The notes under the pieces were generated by a model. It worked only from the letters and a program-made list of their open reading frames with translations, had not been told where the DNA came from and ran no database searches. Shown here in pieces: positions 8,018-16,838 of a DNA stretch of 64,000 nt (position 1 is the first letter of the stretch; the number at the start of each line of letters is the position of its first letter). The DNA comes from Streptomyces fumanus. GTDB lineage: Bacteria > Actinomycetota > Actinomycetes > Streptomycetales > Streptomycetaceae. Both the position numbers and the translations under genes were made by a program. Location of the stretch: contig NZ_BNBI01000016.1 of the NCBI RefSeq assembly GCF_014655295.1, positions 62,001 to 126,000 of the forward strand, given 5' to 3'.

Positions 8018-9322
8018 GTGTCCTCACTCACCAAGTCCGTCAAGGTGCCCTTCTGGGCCCAGATCATCGCCGGCCTCGTCGCGGGCGTCCTGCTCGGCTG
8101 GCTCGCCCGCGGCCAGGACGTGTCCTGGCTGGTCACCACCCTGGACAAGATCGGCAGCATCTTCATCGGCCTGCTGAAGCTGGCCGTCGCCCCGCTGGTC
8201 TTCTTCGCGATCCTGGTCTCGATCACCAACCTGCGGAAGGTCAACAACGCGGCCCGCCTCGCGTCCCGCACCCTCCTCTGGTTCATGATCACGTCGCTGA
8301 TCGCGGTGGCCATCGGCCTCGTCATCGGCCTGGTCACCAACCCCGGCGCCGGCACCGGCCTCACCCCGAAGGACGGCGCCAAGCCCGACCACACCGGTTC
8401 CTGGCTCGACTTCCTCACCGGCATCGTGCCGACCGACGTGATCACGCCGTTCACCGAGCTGAACGTGCTCCAGATCGTCTTCATGGCCGCCGTCGCCGGT
8501 ATCGCCGCCCTCCAGCTCGGCGACAAGGCCAAGCCGATCCTCACCCTGAGCGAGTCCGTCCTCGAACTCCTCCAGAAGGCCCTGTGGTGGGTCATCCGGC
8601 TCGCCCCGCTGGGCACCGTCGGCCTGATCGGCACCGCCATCGCCACCTACGGCTGGGACCTGATCGGCAAGTACGCCACCTTCACCGCCGACATCTACGT
8701 CGGCTGCGCGATCGTGCTCTTCGTGGTCTACCCGACGCTGCTGGCCACCGTCGCCAAGGCCAACCCGCTGCAGTTCTTCAAGGGCGCCTGGCCCGCGATC
8801 CAGTTGGCCTTCGTCTCCCGCTCCTCGGTGGGCACCATGCCGCTGACCCAGAAGGTCACCGAGCGGCTCGGCGTGCCGAAGGAGTACGCGTCCTTCGCGG
8901 TGCCGTTCGGCGCCACCACCAAGATGGACGGCTGCGCCGCGATCTACCCGGCGATCGCCGCGATCTTCGTCGCGCAGATCTTCGACATCCAGCTCAACGT
9001 CGGCGACTACCTGCTGATCGCGTTCGTCTCGGTGGTCGGCTCCGCCGCCACGGCCGGTCTCACCGGCGCCACCGTGATGCTGACGCTGACCCTCTCCACG
9101 CTGGGCCTGCCCATGGAGGGCGTCGGTCTGCTCCTCGCCATCGACCCGATCCTGGACATGATGCGCACCGCGACCAACGTCGCCGGCCAGGCCCTGATCC
9201 CGGTCATCGTCTCGGCCCGCGAGGGCCTGCTCGACCGGGTGGCCTACGACCGGGCGCACAGCTCCCCGATCGACGAGCCCGAGCCGGTGCGCGACGAGGA
9301 GCCGGTGCCGGCCGCCGCGTAG
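8018..9322 (+). CDS. DAACS family dicarboxylate/amino acid:cation symporter
   Basis: 434 residues with eight long hydrophobic helices and two re-entrant loops. The HP1 serine-rich loop reads VSRSSVGTMPLTQ in place of the usual SSSATLP, the TM7 motif reads KMDGCAAIYP in place of NMDGTALY, and TM8 has DMMRTATNVAGQA. The fold co-transports an acidic amino acid, dicarboxylate or cystine with H+ or Na+. The altered loops together with the cysteine-rich leader peptide upstream suggest cystine (TcyP-like) rather than glutamate or succinate; this is inference. The GTG at 8018 gives VSSLTKSVKVPFWAQ. The gene is followed by an unrelated TetR gene. Confidence 0.88.
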   Translation: MSSLTKSVKVPFWAQIIAGLVAGVLLGWLARGQDVSWLVTTLDKIGSIFIGLLKLAVAPLVFFAILVSITNLRKVNNAARLASRTLLWFMITSLIAVAIGLVIGLVTNPGAGTGLTPKDGAKPDHTGSWLDFLTGIVPTDVITPFTELNVLQIVFMAAVAGIAALQLGDKAKPILTLSESVLELLQKALWWVIRLAPLGTVGLIGTAIATYGWDLIGKYATFTADIYVGCAIVLFVVYPTLLATVAKANPLQFFKGAWPAIQLAFVSRSSVGTMPLTQKVTERLGVPKEYASFAVPFGATTKMDGCAAIYPAIAAIFVAQIFDIQLNVGDYLLIAFVSVVGSAATAGLTGATVMLTLTLSTLGLPMEGVGLLLAIDPILDMMRTATNVAGQALIPVIVSAREGLLDRVAYDRAHSSPIDEPEPVRDEEPVPAAA

Positions 9323-9363
9323 GACGCTCCGGCGACCGCCGCACGGACCGTACGCTGAACCGC

Positions 9364-10044
9364 ATGGGTGCCGGAAAGACCAAGCGGATGCCGCGTGCGG
9401 TCCGTGAGCAGCAGATGCTGGACGCCGCCGTACGGACCTTCGCGCGGCGCGGGTACACGGCCGCGTCGATGGACGAGATCGCCGAACTGGCGGGCGTGTC
9501 CAAGCCGCTGGTGTACCTCTACCTGAACTCCAAGGAAGACCTCTTCACCGCCGTCGTCCGCCGCGAGGCCCGCGCCCTCACCGAGGCCGTCCGGGCCGGC
9601 GCCCGGCCCGCCGGGCAGCCCGCCGACCGCCAACTGTGGAACGGGCTGCGGGCGTTCTTCACCCACACCGCCCAGCACCCCGACGGCTGGGCGGTGCTCC
9701 ATCTCCAGGCCCGCACCCACGGGGAGCGGTTCGCCGCCGAGGTCGCGGCGGCCCGCGCGGAGATCGTCGCCTTCGTCACCCAGCTCATCGCCGCCGCGGC
9801 CCGCGCCGCCCACCGGGACCCCGACCTGCCCGAACGGGAGGTCGCCGGGCTCGCCGAGGCCCTGGTCGGCGCCGCCGAGTCGCTCGCCGACTGGGCGGGC
9901 GCCACCCCGGGCGTCACCGCCCGGCAGGCGGCGGCGACCCTGATGAACTTCGCCTGGGCGGGCCTGGACGACCTGATGCGGGGGCGGCCCTGGGTGCCGC
10001 CGGGGGACGAGTCCGGGGACGGGGCGGCTGCCCGGGCGGGGTAG
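9364..10044 (+). CDS. TetR family transcriptional regulator
   Basis: 226 residues. The N-terminal TetR helix-turn-helix spans about 12-60 (REQQMLDAAVRTFARRGYTAASMDEIAELAGVSKPLVYLYLNSKEDLF); the all-helical remainder is the ligand and dimer domain, with a proline/glycine-rich tail after residue 205. The ATG at 9364 follows TACGCT (9351-9356) by 7 bases, which looks leaderless. It lies upstream of a fatty-acid gene block and could bind the palindromes at 12504-12533, but that link is only positional. Confidence 0.9.
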   Translation: MGAGKTKRMPRAVREQQMLDAAVRTFARRGYTAASMDEIAELAGVSKPLVYLYLNSKEDLFTAVVRREARALTEAVRAGARPAGQPADRQLWNGLRAFFTHTAQHPDGWAVLHLQARTHGERFAAEVAAARAEIVAFVTQLIAAAARAAHRDPDLPEREVAGLAEALVGAAESLADWAGATPGVTARQAAATLMNFAWAGLDDLMRGRPWVPPGDESGDGAAARAG

Positions 10045-10110
10045 CGCTCAGCGCGGCGGAGGGGACGCGGAGGCCGGCCGAGGTGGCGCGCGGGCCGGGC
10101 AGGGCAGCGC

Positions 10111-10962
10111 TCAGAGCGGCTGTACCTCGCCGGTGACGTGCAGCCGTCCGTCCGCGCCCCGCAGTTCGAACCGCCCGCCCTCCGCCCCGTACGTCACCGT
10201 CCCCGGCAGCGCGACCGGCGCCCGGAACTGCGCCCGTACCGTCACCGCCTCCGGTGTGCCGTGCTCGGCCAGGCACCGGGCGGCCGTCCACATGCCGTGC
10301 GCGATGGCGCGGGGGAAGCCGAAGAGGCGGGCGGTGAGCGGGTGCAGGTGGATCGGGTTGCGGTCCCCGGACGCGGCGGCGTACCGGCGCCCGAGGTCCC
10401 CGGGGACCCGCCACTCGGCCCGTACGGGAAGGGGGTCGGGCCGCGGCCGGGCGGGCTCGGTGCCGTCCGGCGTGCCATGCCGGGCCAGGTAGGTGCTGCG
10501 GGACTCCCACCGCGGCTCCCCGCCCGAGCGCAGTTCCGTGACGACGGTGGCTTCCGTGCCCCGGCGGTGCGGGGCCAGCCCGGCGACGTGGACGGCGAGT
10601 TCGTACGGTTCGCCGGCCGGCAGCGGGCCCCGGCGGGTGATGTCGAGGGACGTGTGGACCAGGCCGAGCAGCGGCAGCGGGAACTCCCGCGCGCTCATCA
10701 GCCGCATCGCCAGCGGAAACCCCAGGACGTGCGGATACGTCACCGGCAGCGTGTCTTTGCCGACCGGGAAGCCGCACACCCGCTCGTACGCCGCCAGCTT
10801 GGCGAGGTCGGCGGTCAGACCGGGCAGGACCAGCCGGACCCGGGGGAACTCCGCGCCGGGGCGCGGCCGTTTCACCGGGGAGAGCAGCGCGCCCCGGGCG
10901 AGCAGCGGCGGCAGCGCGGGCACCGACCTCAGCGTGCCGGTGCGGTACGCGGCGGTGGTCAT
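10111..10962 (-). CDS. MaoC-like (R)-hydratase / acyl dehydratase
   Basis: 283 residues. The hotdog-fold hydratase 2 signature is near the C-terminus: RYAAASGDRNPIHLHPLTA, with the catalytic Asp and His, followed by FPRAIAHGMWTAA. The N-terminal half is a second, degenerate hotdog repeat, as in double-hotdog MaoC proteins. It would interconvert enoyl and (R)-3-hydroxyacyl thioesters in fatty acid metabolism. The ATG overlaps the fabG stop (TGATG), so it is coupled to the 3-oxoacyl reductase, which handles the same 3-hydroxyacyl intermediates. Confidence 0.87.
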   Translation of the reverse strand: MTTAAYRTGTLRSVPALPPLLARGALLSPVKRPRPGAEFPRVRLVLPGLTADLAKLAAYERVCGFPVGKDTLPVTYPHVLGFPLAMRLMSAREFPLPLLGLVHTSLDITRRGPLPAGEPYELAVHVAGLAPHRRGTEATVVTELRSGGEPRWESRSTYLARHGTPDGTEPARPRPDPLPVRAEWRVPGDLGRRYAAASGDRNPIHLHPLTARLFGFPRAIAHGMWTAARCLAEHGTPEAVTVRAQFRAPVALPGTVTYGAEGGRFELRGADGRLHVTGEVQPL

Positions 10963-12479
10963 CACGCCCCCAGCAGGCTCTGGCCGCAGACCCGCACGAC
11001 CTGGCCGTTGACCGCGCCGGACGCGGGGTGGGCGAGCCAGGCCGTGGTCTCGGCGACGTCCACGGGCAGGCCGCCCTGGGCGAGGGAGTTCATCCGGCGG
11101 CCGGCCTCCCGGATGAACAGCGGGATCGCGGCCGTCATCGTCGTCTCGATGAAGCCCGGCGCGACCGCGTTGACGGTCACCCCGTGCTCGGCGAGGGCGC
11201 GCGGCGCCAGCGCGCGGACCAGGCCGATGATCCCGGCCTTGCTGGCCCCGTAGTTGGTCTGCCCGGCGTTCCCCGCGATGCCCGCGATGGACGCCGTCGC
11301 CACGATCCGGCCGCCCGCCCTCAGCGTCCCGGCGGCGAGCAGCGCGTCGGTGGTGCGCAGCACGCTCGCCAGGTTCACGTCGAGGACGGAACTCCAGCGG
11401 TCGGCCGGCATGTTGACGAGCCTGCGGTCCCGGGTGATGCCGGCGTTGTGGATCAGCACGTCGAGTCCGCCGGGCAGCGCGTCCGCGATCCGGGCGCCCG
11501 CGTCGGCGGCCGTGATGTCGAGGGCGAGGGCGGTGCCGCCGAGCCGGTCGGCGACGCGCCGGGCGTCGGCCTCGGCCTGGGGTACGTCCAGGACGACCAC
11601 GCGGGCGCCGTCCCGGGCGAGGGTCTCGGCGACCGCCGCACCGATGCCGCGGGCCCCGCCGGTCACCAGGGCGGTACGGCCGGCGAGGGGCCGGGCCGGG
11701 TCGGCGGGGGCGGTGACCGGGCCCGCGCCGACGCCGATCACCTGGCCGCTGACGTAGGCCGACCTGGGGGAGAGCAGGAAGCGGAGCGTGGACTCGGCGG
11801 CCGGACCGTCGGTGAGCCGGACCAGGTTGACGGTCCTGCCCCGGCCGATCTCCTTGCCGAGCGAACGGGTGAAGCCCTCCAGGGCCTGCTGGGCGGCGGC
11901 GCGGTGATGATCACCGGCGCCGAGGGAGGACCCCGCGCCGAGCGACGCTCCCGCGCCGGAAGTGGAGCCCGCCCCGCGCGATGCCTCCGCCCCGCGCGAC
12001 GCCCCCGCCCCCAGCGACGCTCCCGCGCCGGAAGACGAGCCCGCCCCGCGCGCCGCCTCCGCCTCGCGCGCCGCCTCCGCCTCGCGCGCCGCCCCCGCCC
12101 CCGATGACGCCCCCGCGCCGGAAGACGAGCCCGCCCCGCGCGACGCCTCGTCGACGGGCGCCCCCAGCACGACCACCCGCCCCCCGGCCGCCACCGACCG
12201 CACCACGGGATGCAGCGCCGCGTGCACCTCGGCCAGCCCCTCGACGTCCCGCACCCCGGTGGCGTCCAGGACGACGGCGGCCGGGCGGTCGGACGCGCCG
12301 GCCTCCAGGTAGGACAGGTCCAGCTCGGACTTCCCGGCCGTCAGCAGCAGGGTCCCGCCGTCCAGTTCGGGGTGCTCCGGCGACCAGCGGCGCAGCGGCG
12401 CCGGCTGCGGCAGGCCGAGCCGCCGGGTCAGGAAACGGCCCGGCGCGGTGCCGGTGAAGCTCAGATAGCGGTCGGCCAT
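10962..12479 (-). CDS. 3-oxoacyl-ACP/CoA reductase (FabG-like, long form)
   Basis: 505 residues, the two-domain long FabG (FabG4-like) found in actinobacteria. The C-terminal SDR domain is complete: TGGARGIGAAVAETLARDGA (NADPH loop), LIHNAGITRD, and the Ser-Tyr-Lys set TASIAGIAGNAGQTNYGASKAG. The N-terminal flavodoxin-like half is interrupted at about residues 110-188 by a low-complexity stretch built from (R/L)GAG(S/A)S(S/R/L) and REAEAA units, which homologues normally lack. It is coupled to the MaoC gene downstream and divergent from the thiolase across a palindrome-bearing region. Confidence 0.88.
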   Translation of the reverse strand: MADRYLSFTGTAPGRFLTRRLGLPQPAPLRRWSPEHPELDGGTLLLTAGKSELDLSYLEAGASDRPAAVVLDATGVRDVEGLAEVHAALHPVVRSVAAGGRVVVLGAPVDEASRGAGSSSGAGASSGAGAAREAEAAREAEAARGAGSSSGAGASLGAGASRGAEASRGAGSTSGAGASLGAGSSLGAGDHHRAAAQQALEGFTRSLGKEIGRGRTVNLVRLTDGPAAESTLRFLLSPRSAYVSGQVIGVGAGPVTAPADPARPLAGRTALVTGGARGIGAAVAETLARDGARVVVLDVPQAEADARRVADRLGGTALALDITAADAGARIADALPGGLDVLIHNAGITRDRRLVNMPADRWSSVLDVNLASVLRTTDALLAAGTLRAGGRIVATASIAGIAGNAGQTNYGASKAGIIGLVRALAPRALAEHGVTVNAVAPGFIETTMTAAIPLFIREAGRRMNSLAQGGLPVDVAETTAWLAHPASGAVNGQVVRVCGQSLLGA

Positions 12480-12503
12480 GCGTGACTCCCAGCTCCCGAT
12501 CTG

Positions 12504-12533
12504 CTTACTCTGGAGTAAGGTTACCGCAGGTAA
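12504..12533. promoter_or_regulatory. Paired operator palindromes between fabG and thiolase genes
   Basis: CTTACTC-TG-GAGTAAG (12504-12519) is a perfect palindrome with a 2-base centre. TTACC-GCA-GGTAA (12521-12533) follows one base later. Both lie in the 112-base divergent gap and have the size and symmetry of TetR-family operators, so one regulator could control both arms. GCAGGTAA recurs at 13886-13893 before the acyl-CoA ligase. Confidence 0.6.
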
Positions 12534-12591
12534 TAGTAGGATGGGCCGTGCCGGCCCGATTCGGTTCCGTTCGGTGGAGGAGCAGATCGAG

Positions 12592-13878
12592 ATGAGTTCC
12601 CTTGAGCCCGCGCGGGTCCGCCGGGTCGCGGTCGTCGGCGGTACGCGCATCCCGTTCGCCCGCTCCGACGGCCCGTACGCCACCGCGTCCAACCAGGAGA
12701 TGCTGACCGCCGCCCTGGACGGGCTGGCCGAGCGGTACGGGCTCCAGGAGCCCGGCGCGGTCGGCGAGTTCGTGGCCGGCGCGGTCCTCAAGCACAGCCG
12801 CGACTTCAACCTCGCCCGCGAGACCCTCCTCGGCTCGGTGCTGGACCCGCGCACCCCCGCCTACGACATCCAGCAGGCGTGCGGCACCGGCCTGCAGGCC
12901 GTGATCGCCGCCGCCAACAAGATCGCCCTCGGCCAGACCGAGTCGGCGGTCGCGGGCGGCGCCGACACCGCCAGCGACGCCCCGCTCGGCGTCAACGACC
13001 GGCTGCGGCGCATCCTGCTCCAGGCGCGGCGCGCGAAGTCGGCCGGCGACCGGCTGAAGGCCCTCGCCGCGATCCGCCCCGGCCACCTGGTCCCCGACAT
13101 CCCGCGCAACGCCGAGCCGCGCACCGGCCTGTCCATGGGCGAGCACGCCGCCGTCACCGCCCGCGCCTGGGGCATCACCCGCCGGGCCCAGGACGAACTG
13201 GCCGCCGCCAGTCACCAGCGACTGGCGGCGGCGTACGAACGCGGCTTCTTCCAGGATCTCGTCATCCCCTTCCGGGGCCTGGCCCGTGACCAGAACCTGC
13301 GCCCCGGCTCCACCCCGGAGAAGCTGGCGGCGCTGAAGCCGGTCTTCGGCCTGGACCACCCCGACCCGACCATGACGGCCGGCAACTCCACCCCGCTGAC
13401 GGACGGCGCCGCCACCGTACTGCTGGCCGGCGAGGAGTGGGCCGCGGCCCGGGGGCTGACGCCGCTGGCGTACCTCACCGCGTACGAGACGGCCGCCGTG
13501 GACTTCGTCGCCGGGGACGTGGCCGGCGGCGAGGACGGGCTGCTGATGGCCCCGGCGTACGCGGTGCCGCGGATGCTGGAGCGGGCCGGGCTGGGCATCG
13601 AGGACTTCGACCTGATCGAGATCCACGAGGCGTTCGCCTCCCAGGTGCTGGCCACCCTCGCCGCCTGGGAGAAGCGGGGCCTGGCCCCCGTGGACCGGGC
13701 GAAGCTCAACGTGGCCGGGTCCTCGCTGGCGACCGGGCACCCGTTCGCCGCCACCGGCGCCCGGATCGTGGCGACCCTGGCCGCGCTGCTCGCCGAACGC
13801 GGCGGGCCGGGCCGGGGGCTGATCTCGATCTGCGCGGCCGGCGGCCAGGGGGTCACGGCCATTCTGGAACGAACCTGA
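12592..13878 (+). CDS. Thiolase (acetyl-CoA C-acyltransferase)
   Basis: 428 residues, full length for a degradative thiolase (FadI/FadA type). The nucleophilic cysteine is in IQQACGTGLQA, the catalytic His is in NVAGSSLATGHPFAATGARI, and the second cysteine is in ISICAAGGQG; NST...DGAA is also conserved. It releases acetyl-CoA from 3-ketoacyl-CoA. GHPFAATG replaces the commoner GHP-x-GxSG, as in FadI-like enzymes. The ATG at 12592 follows GGAGGAGCAGATCGAG; the frame is open to 12478 but that stretch holds the operators. Confidence 0.9.
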   Translation: MSSLEPARVRRVAVVGGTRIPFARSDGPYATASNQEMLTAALDGLAERYGLQEPGAVGEFVAGAVLKHSRDFNLARETLLGSVLDPRTPAYDIQQACGTGLQAVIAAANKIALGQTESAVAGGADTASDAPLGVNDRLRRILLQARRAKSAGDRLKALAAIRPGHLVPDIPRNAEPRTGLSMGEHAAVTARAWGITRRAQDELAAASHQRLAAAYERGFFQDLVIPFRGLARDQNLRPGSTPEKLAALKPVFGLDHPDPTMTAGNSTPLTDGAATVLLAGEEWAAARGLTPLAYLTAYETAAVDFVAGDVAGGEDGLLMAPAYAVPRMLERAGLGIEDFDLIEIHEAFASQVLATLAAWEKRGLAPVDRAKLNVAGSSLATGHPFAATGARIVATLAALLAERGGPGRGLISICAAGGQGVTAILERT

Positions 13879-13880
13879 CC

Positions 13881-13893
13881 TACTGGCAGGTAA
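13881..13893. promoter_or_regulatory. Third operator-like site before the acyl-CoA ligase
   Basis: TACTGGCAGGTAA lies just after the thiolase stop and shares GCAGGTAA with the site at 12526-12533. The remaining gap up to 14084 shows no ORF; AGGAGCC at 14075-14081 is the ribosome site of the next gene. Confidence 0.4.
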
Positions 13894-14084
13894 CCCCCGA
13901 GACTGCACACCCCCGGCGCCGTACCGTCCCCGAACCCGCACCAACTCCCCACGAGCGCCCCGTACGATCGCCGACCTGACCGCGGGACCTCCCCTTCGTG
14001 GTCCACCGGTGAACGCCTCGGCGCGCGAGGCACGTACGTCACGCAGCACAGCAGTGCCGCCGCTGCACGTCTCAGGAGCCGCCC

Positions 14085-16013
14085 GTGTCCACACCGCTTC
14101 CGTCCTTCGCCGCGTCCGCCGCCTACGCCGACGCGCCCGGCCCCGTCCTCGTGACCCCCGAGATCCGGAAACTGGACGGTGTGGTGCGGGAGGCGTACGT
14201 ACCGCCGTTCGCGCCCCCGGTGCGGCACGGGTCGCTGGCCGACCTGCCGTTCGACAACGCGAGCGCGGTCCCGGACGCGGTGGTCCTCAGCCGCAAGGGC
14301 CCGGACGGGCGGTGGCGGGACGTGACGGCGGCCGAGTTCGCCGCGCAGGTCCGGGCGGTGGCCAGGGGCCTGCTCGCGGAGGGGCTGATGCCGGGCGACC
14401 GCCTCGCCGTGCTGGCCCGCACCACCTACGAGTGGACCCTCCTGGACTTCGCCGCCTGGGCCGCCGGACTGGTCACCGTCCCCGTCTACCCGACCTCCTC
14501 CCTCTTCCAGACCCGCTGGATACTCCAGGACTCCGGGGCCGTCGCCCTGGTCACCGAGACCACCGCCCAGGCGGCGGCGCTCGGCCCGGAACTCGACCGG
14601 CTGCCCGACCTCAGGCACCTGTGGGTCATGGAGAAGGGCCATGTCGACCGGCTCGCGGAACTCGGCGACCGGACCCCCGACGCCGAGGTCGACGTCCGCC
14701 GGGGCATGCTGGGCCCCGGCACCCTCGCCACCCTCGTCTACACCTCCGGCACCACCGGCCGCCCCAAGGGCTGCGCCCTCACCCACGGCAACTTCTTCGC
14801 CGAGGTCGACAACGCGATCGAGCTGCTCTACCCCGTCTTCAAGGCGAACACGGACGAGGACCCCTCGATCCTGCTCTTCCTGCCCATGTCGCACGTCTTC
14901 GGCCGCATGGTCGCCGTCGCCTGCGTCCGCGCCCGGGTCCGCCTCGGCCACGCGCCGAGCCTGAGACCCGAGGAGCTGCTGCCGGACCTCGCCGCCTTCC
15001 GCCCGACCTGCCTGCTGACCATCCCGTACATGCTGGAGAAGGTCTTCAACAGCGCCCGCGCCAAGGCCGAGGCCGGCGGTCGGGCCGCCACCTTCGACCG
15101 CGCCGCCTCGGTCGCCGTCCGGTACGGGGAGGCGCTGGAGGCCCGGCAGACCGGCACCGGCAGCGGCCCCTCCCGCTCCCTGCGGACCGCCCGCGCCTGC
15201 TACGACCCGCTGGTCTACCGCAAGATCCGCAACGCCATGGGCGGCCGGGTCAAGTACGCCATCTGCGGCGGCTCCCCGCTCGGCCGCCGCCTCGCCGCCT
15301 TCTACGCCGGAGCCGGCATCGAGATCTTCGAGGGGTACGGCCTCACCGAGACCACCGCCGCCGCCACCGTCACCCCGCCGCTCAAGCCCCGCCTCGGCAC
15401 GGTCGGCTGGCCGCTGCCCGGCACCCGGGTCCGGATCGCCGCCGACGGCGAGATCCTCGTCGCCGGCGAGCAGGTCCTGCACGGCTACTGGGACCCGGGG
15501 GCGGGCGGCGTGGTGCCCGCCGCCCCCGACGGCTGGTTCGCCACCGGCGACCTCGGGAGCCTGGACGACGAGGGCTACCTCACCATCACCGGCCGCAAGA
15601 AGGAGCTGCTGATCACGGCCGGCGGCAAGAGCGTCGCCCCGGCCCCGCTGGAGAACTGGCTGCGCTCCCACCCCCTGATCTCCCACTGCATGATCGTCGG
15701 CGACCGCCGCCCCTATGTCGCCGCGCTGATCACCCTCGACGCCGAGGGCATCACCCACTGGCGGCGGATGAACGGCAAGCACCCGGTGCCGCCGGAGCTG
15801 CTGGTGGACGACCCGGAACTGCGCGCCGTCCTCCAGCGGGCGGTCGACGAGGCCAACAAGCTGGTCTCCCGCCCCGAGTCCATCCGCCGCTTCGCCGTCC
15901 TGCCCAGGGACCTCACCGAGTACGAGGGCCATCTCACGCCCTCGATGAAACTCCGCCGGGGCGCGGTCATGCGGGACTTCGCGGACGTGGTGGAGGGCCT
16001 GTACCAGGGGTGA
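14085..16013 (+). CDS. Long-chain acyl-CoA synthetase (AMP-binding)
   Basis: 642 residues of the ANL superfamily. The P-loop is LVYTSGTTGRPKGCALTHGN, A5 is YGLTETTAA, A7 is GWFATGDLG, and A8 plus hinge is ITGRKKELLITAGGKSVAP. The catalytic lysine lies in LTPSMKLRRGAVMRDF, the C-terminal subdomain typical of FACS enzymes. It activates fatty acids to acyl-AMP and then acyl-CoA, feeding the thiolase, reductase and hydratase encoded beside it. GTG start at 14085 with AGGAGCC eight bases upstream. The chain-length preference cannot be judged. Confidence 0.91.
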   Translation: MSTPLPSFAASAAYADAPGPVLVTPEIRKLDGVVREAYVPPFAPPVRHGSLADLPFDNASAVPDAVVLSRKGPDGRWRDVTAAEFAAQVRAVARGLLAEGLMPGDRLAVLARTTYEWTLLDFAAWAAGLVTVPVYPTSSLFQTRWILQDSGAVALVTETTAQAAALGPELDRLPDLRHLWVMEKGHVDRLAELGDRTPDAEVDVRRGMLGPGTLATLVYTSGTTGRPKGCALTHGNFFAEVDNAIELLYPVFKANTDEDPSILLFLPMSHVFGRMVAVACVRARVRLGHAPSLRPEELLPDLAAFRPTCLLTIPYMLEKVFNSARAKAEAGGRAATFDRAASVAVRYGEALEARQTGTGSGPSRSLRTARACYDPLVYRKIRNAMGGRVKYAICGGSPLGRRLAAFYAGAGIEIFEGYGLTETTAAATVTPPLKPRLGTVGWPLPGTRVRIAADGEILVAGEQVLHGYWDPGAGGVVPAAPDGWFATGDLGSLDDEGYLTITGRKKELLITAGGKSVAPAPLENWLRSHPLISHCMIVGDRRPYVAALITLDAEGITHWRRMNGKHPVPPELLVDDPELRAVLQRAVDEANKLVSRPESIRRFAVLPRDLTEYEGHLTPSMKLRRGAVMRDFADVVEGLYQG

Positions 16014-16032
16014 GCGAGCGGGCCGGGCGGGA

Positions 16033-16713
16033 TCAGGTGCGGGTCGCGGTCAGGAACGCCTGGGGCGCGGACTCCCCGGCCGCCTCCTCCGGTTCCCGTA
16101 CGGTGCGGGACCGCACGTCGAAACCGGCCCGCGTCAGCAGCTCCGCCATCCGCTCGGGGCGCCGCCGCTCGAAGTCCAGCGACACCGGGCGCCCGAAGGG
16201 CTTCTCCAGGGTGAGGGGTACGTCACCCACCTGGAACGCCAGCAGCAGTTGGCCGCCGGGCGCCAGTACCCGGTGGAGCTCGGCGAACAGGTCCGGCAGC
16301 TTCTCCTCGGGCGTGTGGATGGTCGAGTACCAGGACACGGCCCCGGCCAGCGCCCCGTCCGCGAGGGGCAGCGCCAGCATCGACCCCTGGTGGAAGCGGA
16401 GCCCGGGATTCTCCCGCCGGGCCACCGCCAGCATCCCCTCCGACAGGTCCAGCCCGAAGACCGGCAGGCCCAGCGAGGCGAGGTGGCCGGTGATCCGCCC
16501 CGGTCCGCAGCCGAGGTCGGCCACCGGGCCGGCGTCCGGACCGGCCGCCTGGACCGTCTCGGCGAAGGCGGCGAGGAGCGCCCCGTCCAGCGGCGCGACG
16601 ACCAGGACGTCGCGGAAGTGCTCGGCGTAGTCCTCGGCGATGGCGTCGTAGAAGACCCGGGTGGGGCGGAGGGTGTCGGCGTCGGTGTCGGTGTCGGGTG
16701 TGGTCTGCGTCAT
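16033..16713 (-). CDS. Class I SAM-dependent methyltransferase
   Basis: 226 residues. Motif I is VADLGCGPGRITGHLASLG, the acidic ribose-binding residue is in VFGLDLSEGMLAVAR, and motif IV is AGAVSWYSTIHTP, followed by LHRVLAPGGQLLLAFQ. This is a Methyltransf_25/11-type small-molecule methyltransferase with unknown acceptor. It is convergent with the acyl-CoA ligase and separated from the upstream cold-shock gene by a terminator, so it is probably monocistronic. Confidence 0.87.
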   Translation of the reverse strand: MTQTTPDTDTDADTLRPTRVFYDAIAEDYAEHFRDVLVVAPLDGALLAAFAETVQAAGPDAGPVADLGCGPGRITGHLASLGLPVFGLDLSEGMLAVARRENPGLRFHQGSMLALPLADGALAGAVSWYSTIHTPEEKLPDLFAELHRVLAPGGQLLLAFQVGDVPLTLEKPFGRPVSLDFERRRPERMAELLTRAGFDVRSRTVREPEEAAGESAPQAFLTATRT

Positions 16714-16766
16714 GGTGCGCCAAGCTACCGGGCGGCACCGGCACCGGGCGCGGCCCGGAAAAGGCA

Positions 16767-16801
16767 GGAGCCCCGTCGCCGTCGGGACGGCGCGGGGCTC
16801 C
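16767..16801 (-). terminator. Rho-independent terminator of the cold-shock gene
   Basis: GAGCCCCG (16768-16775) pairs with CGGGGCTC (16793-16800), and CGCCGTC/GACGGCG extends the stem inside. On the minus strand the hairpin is followed by CCTTTTCC. It lies 38 bases after the cold-shock stop. Confidence 0.75.
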
Positions 16802-16838
16802 TTGGGTACTGCTGCTCGATCCGGATCGGAGGATCAGA

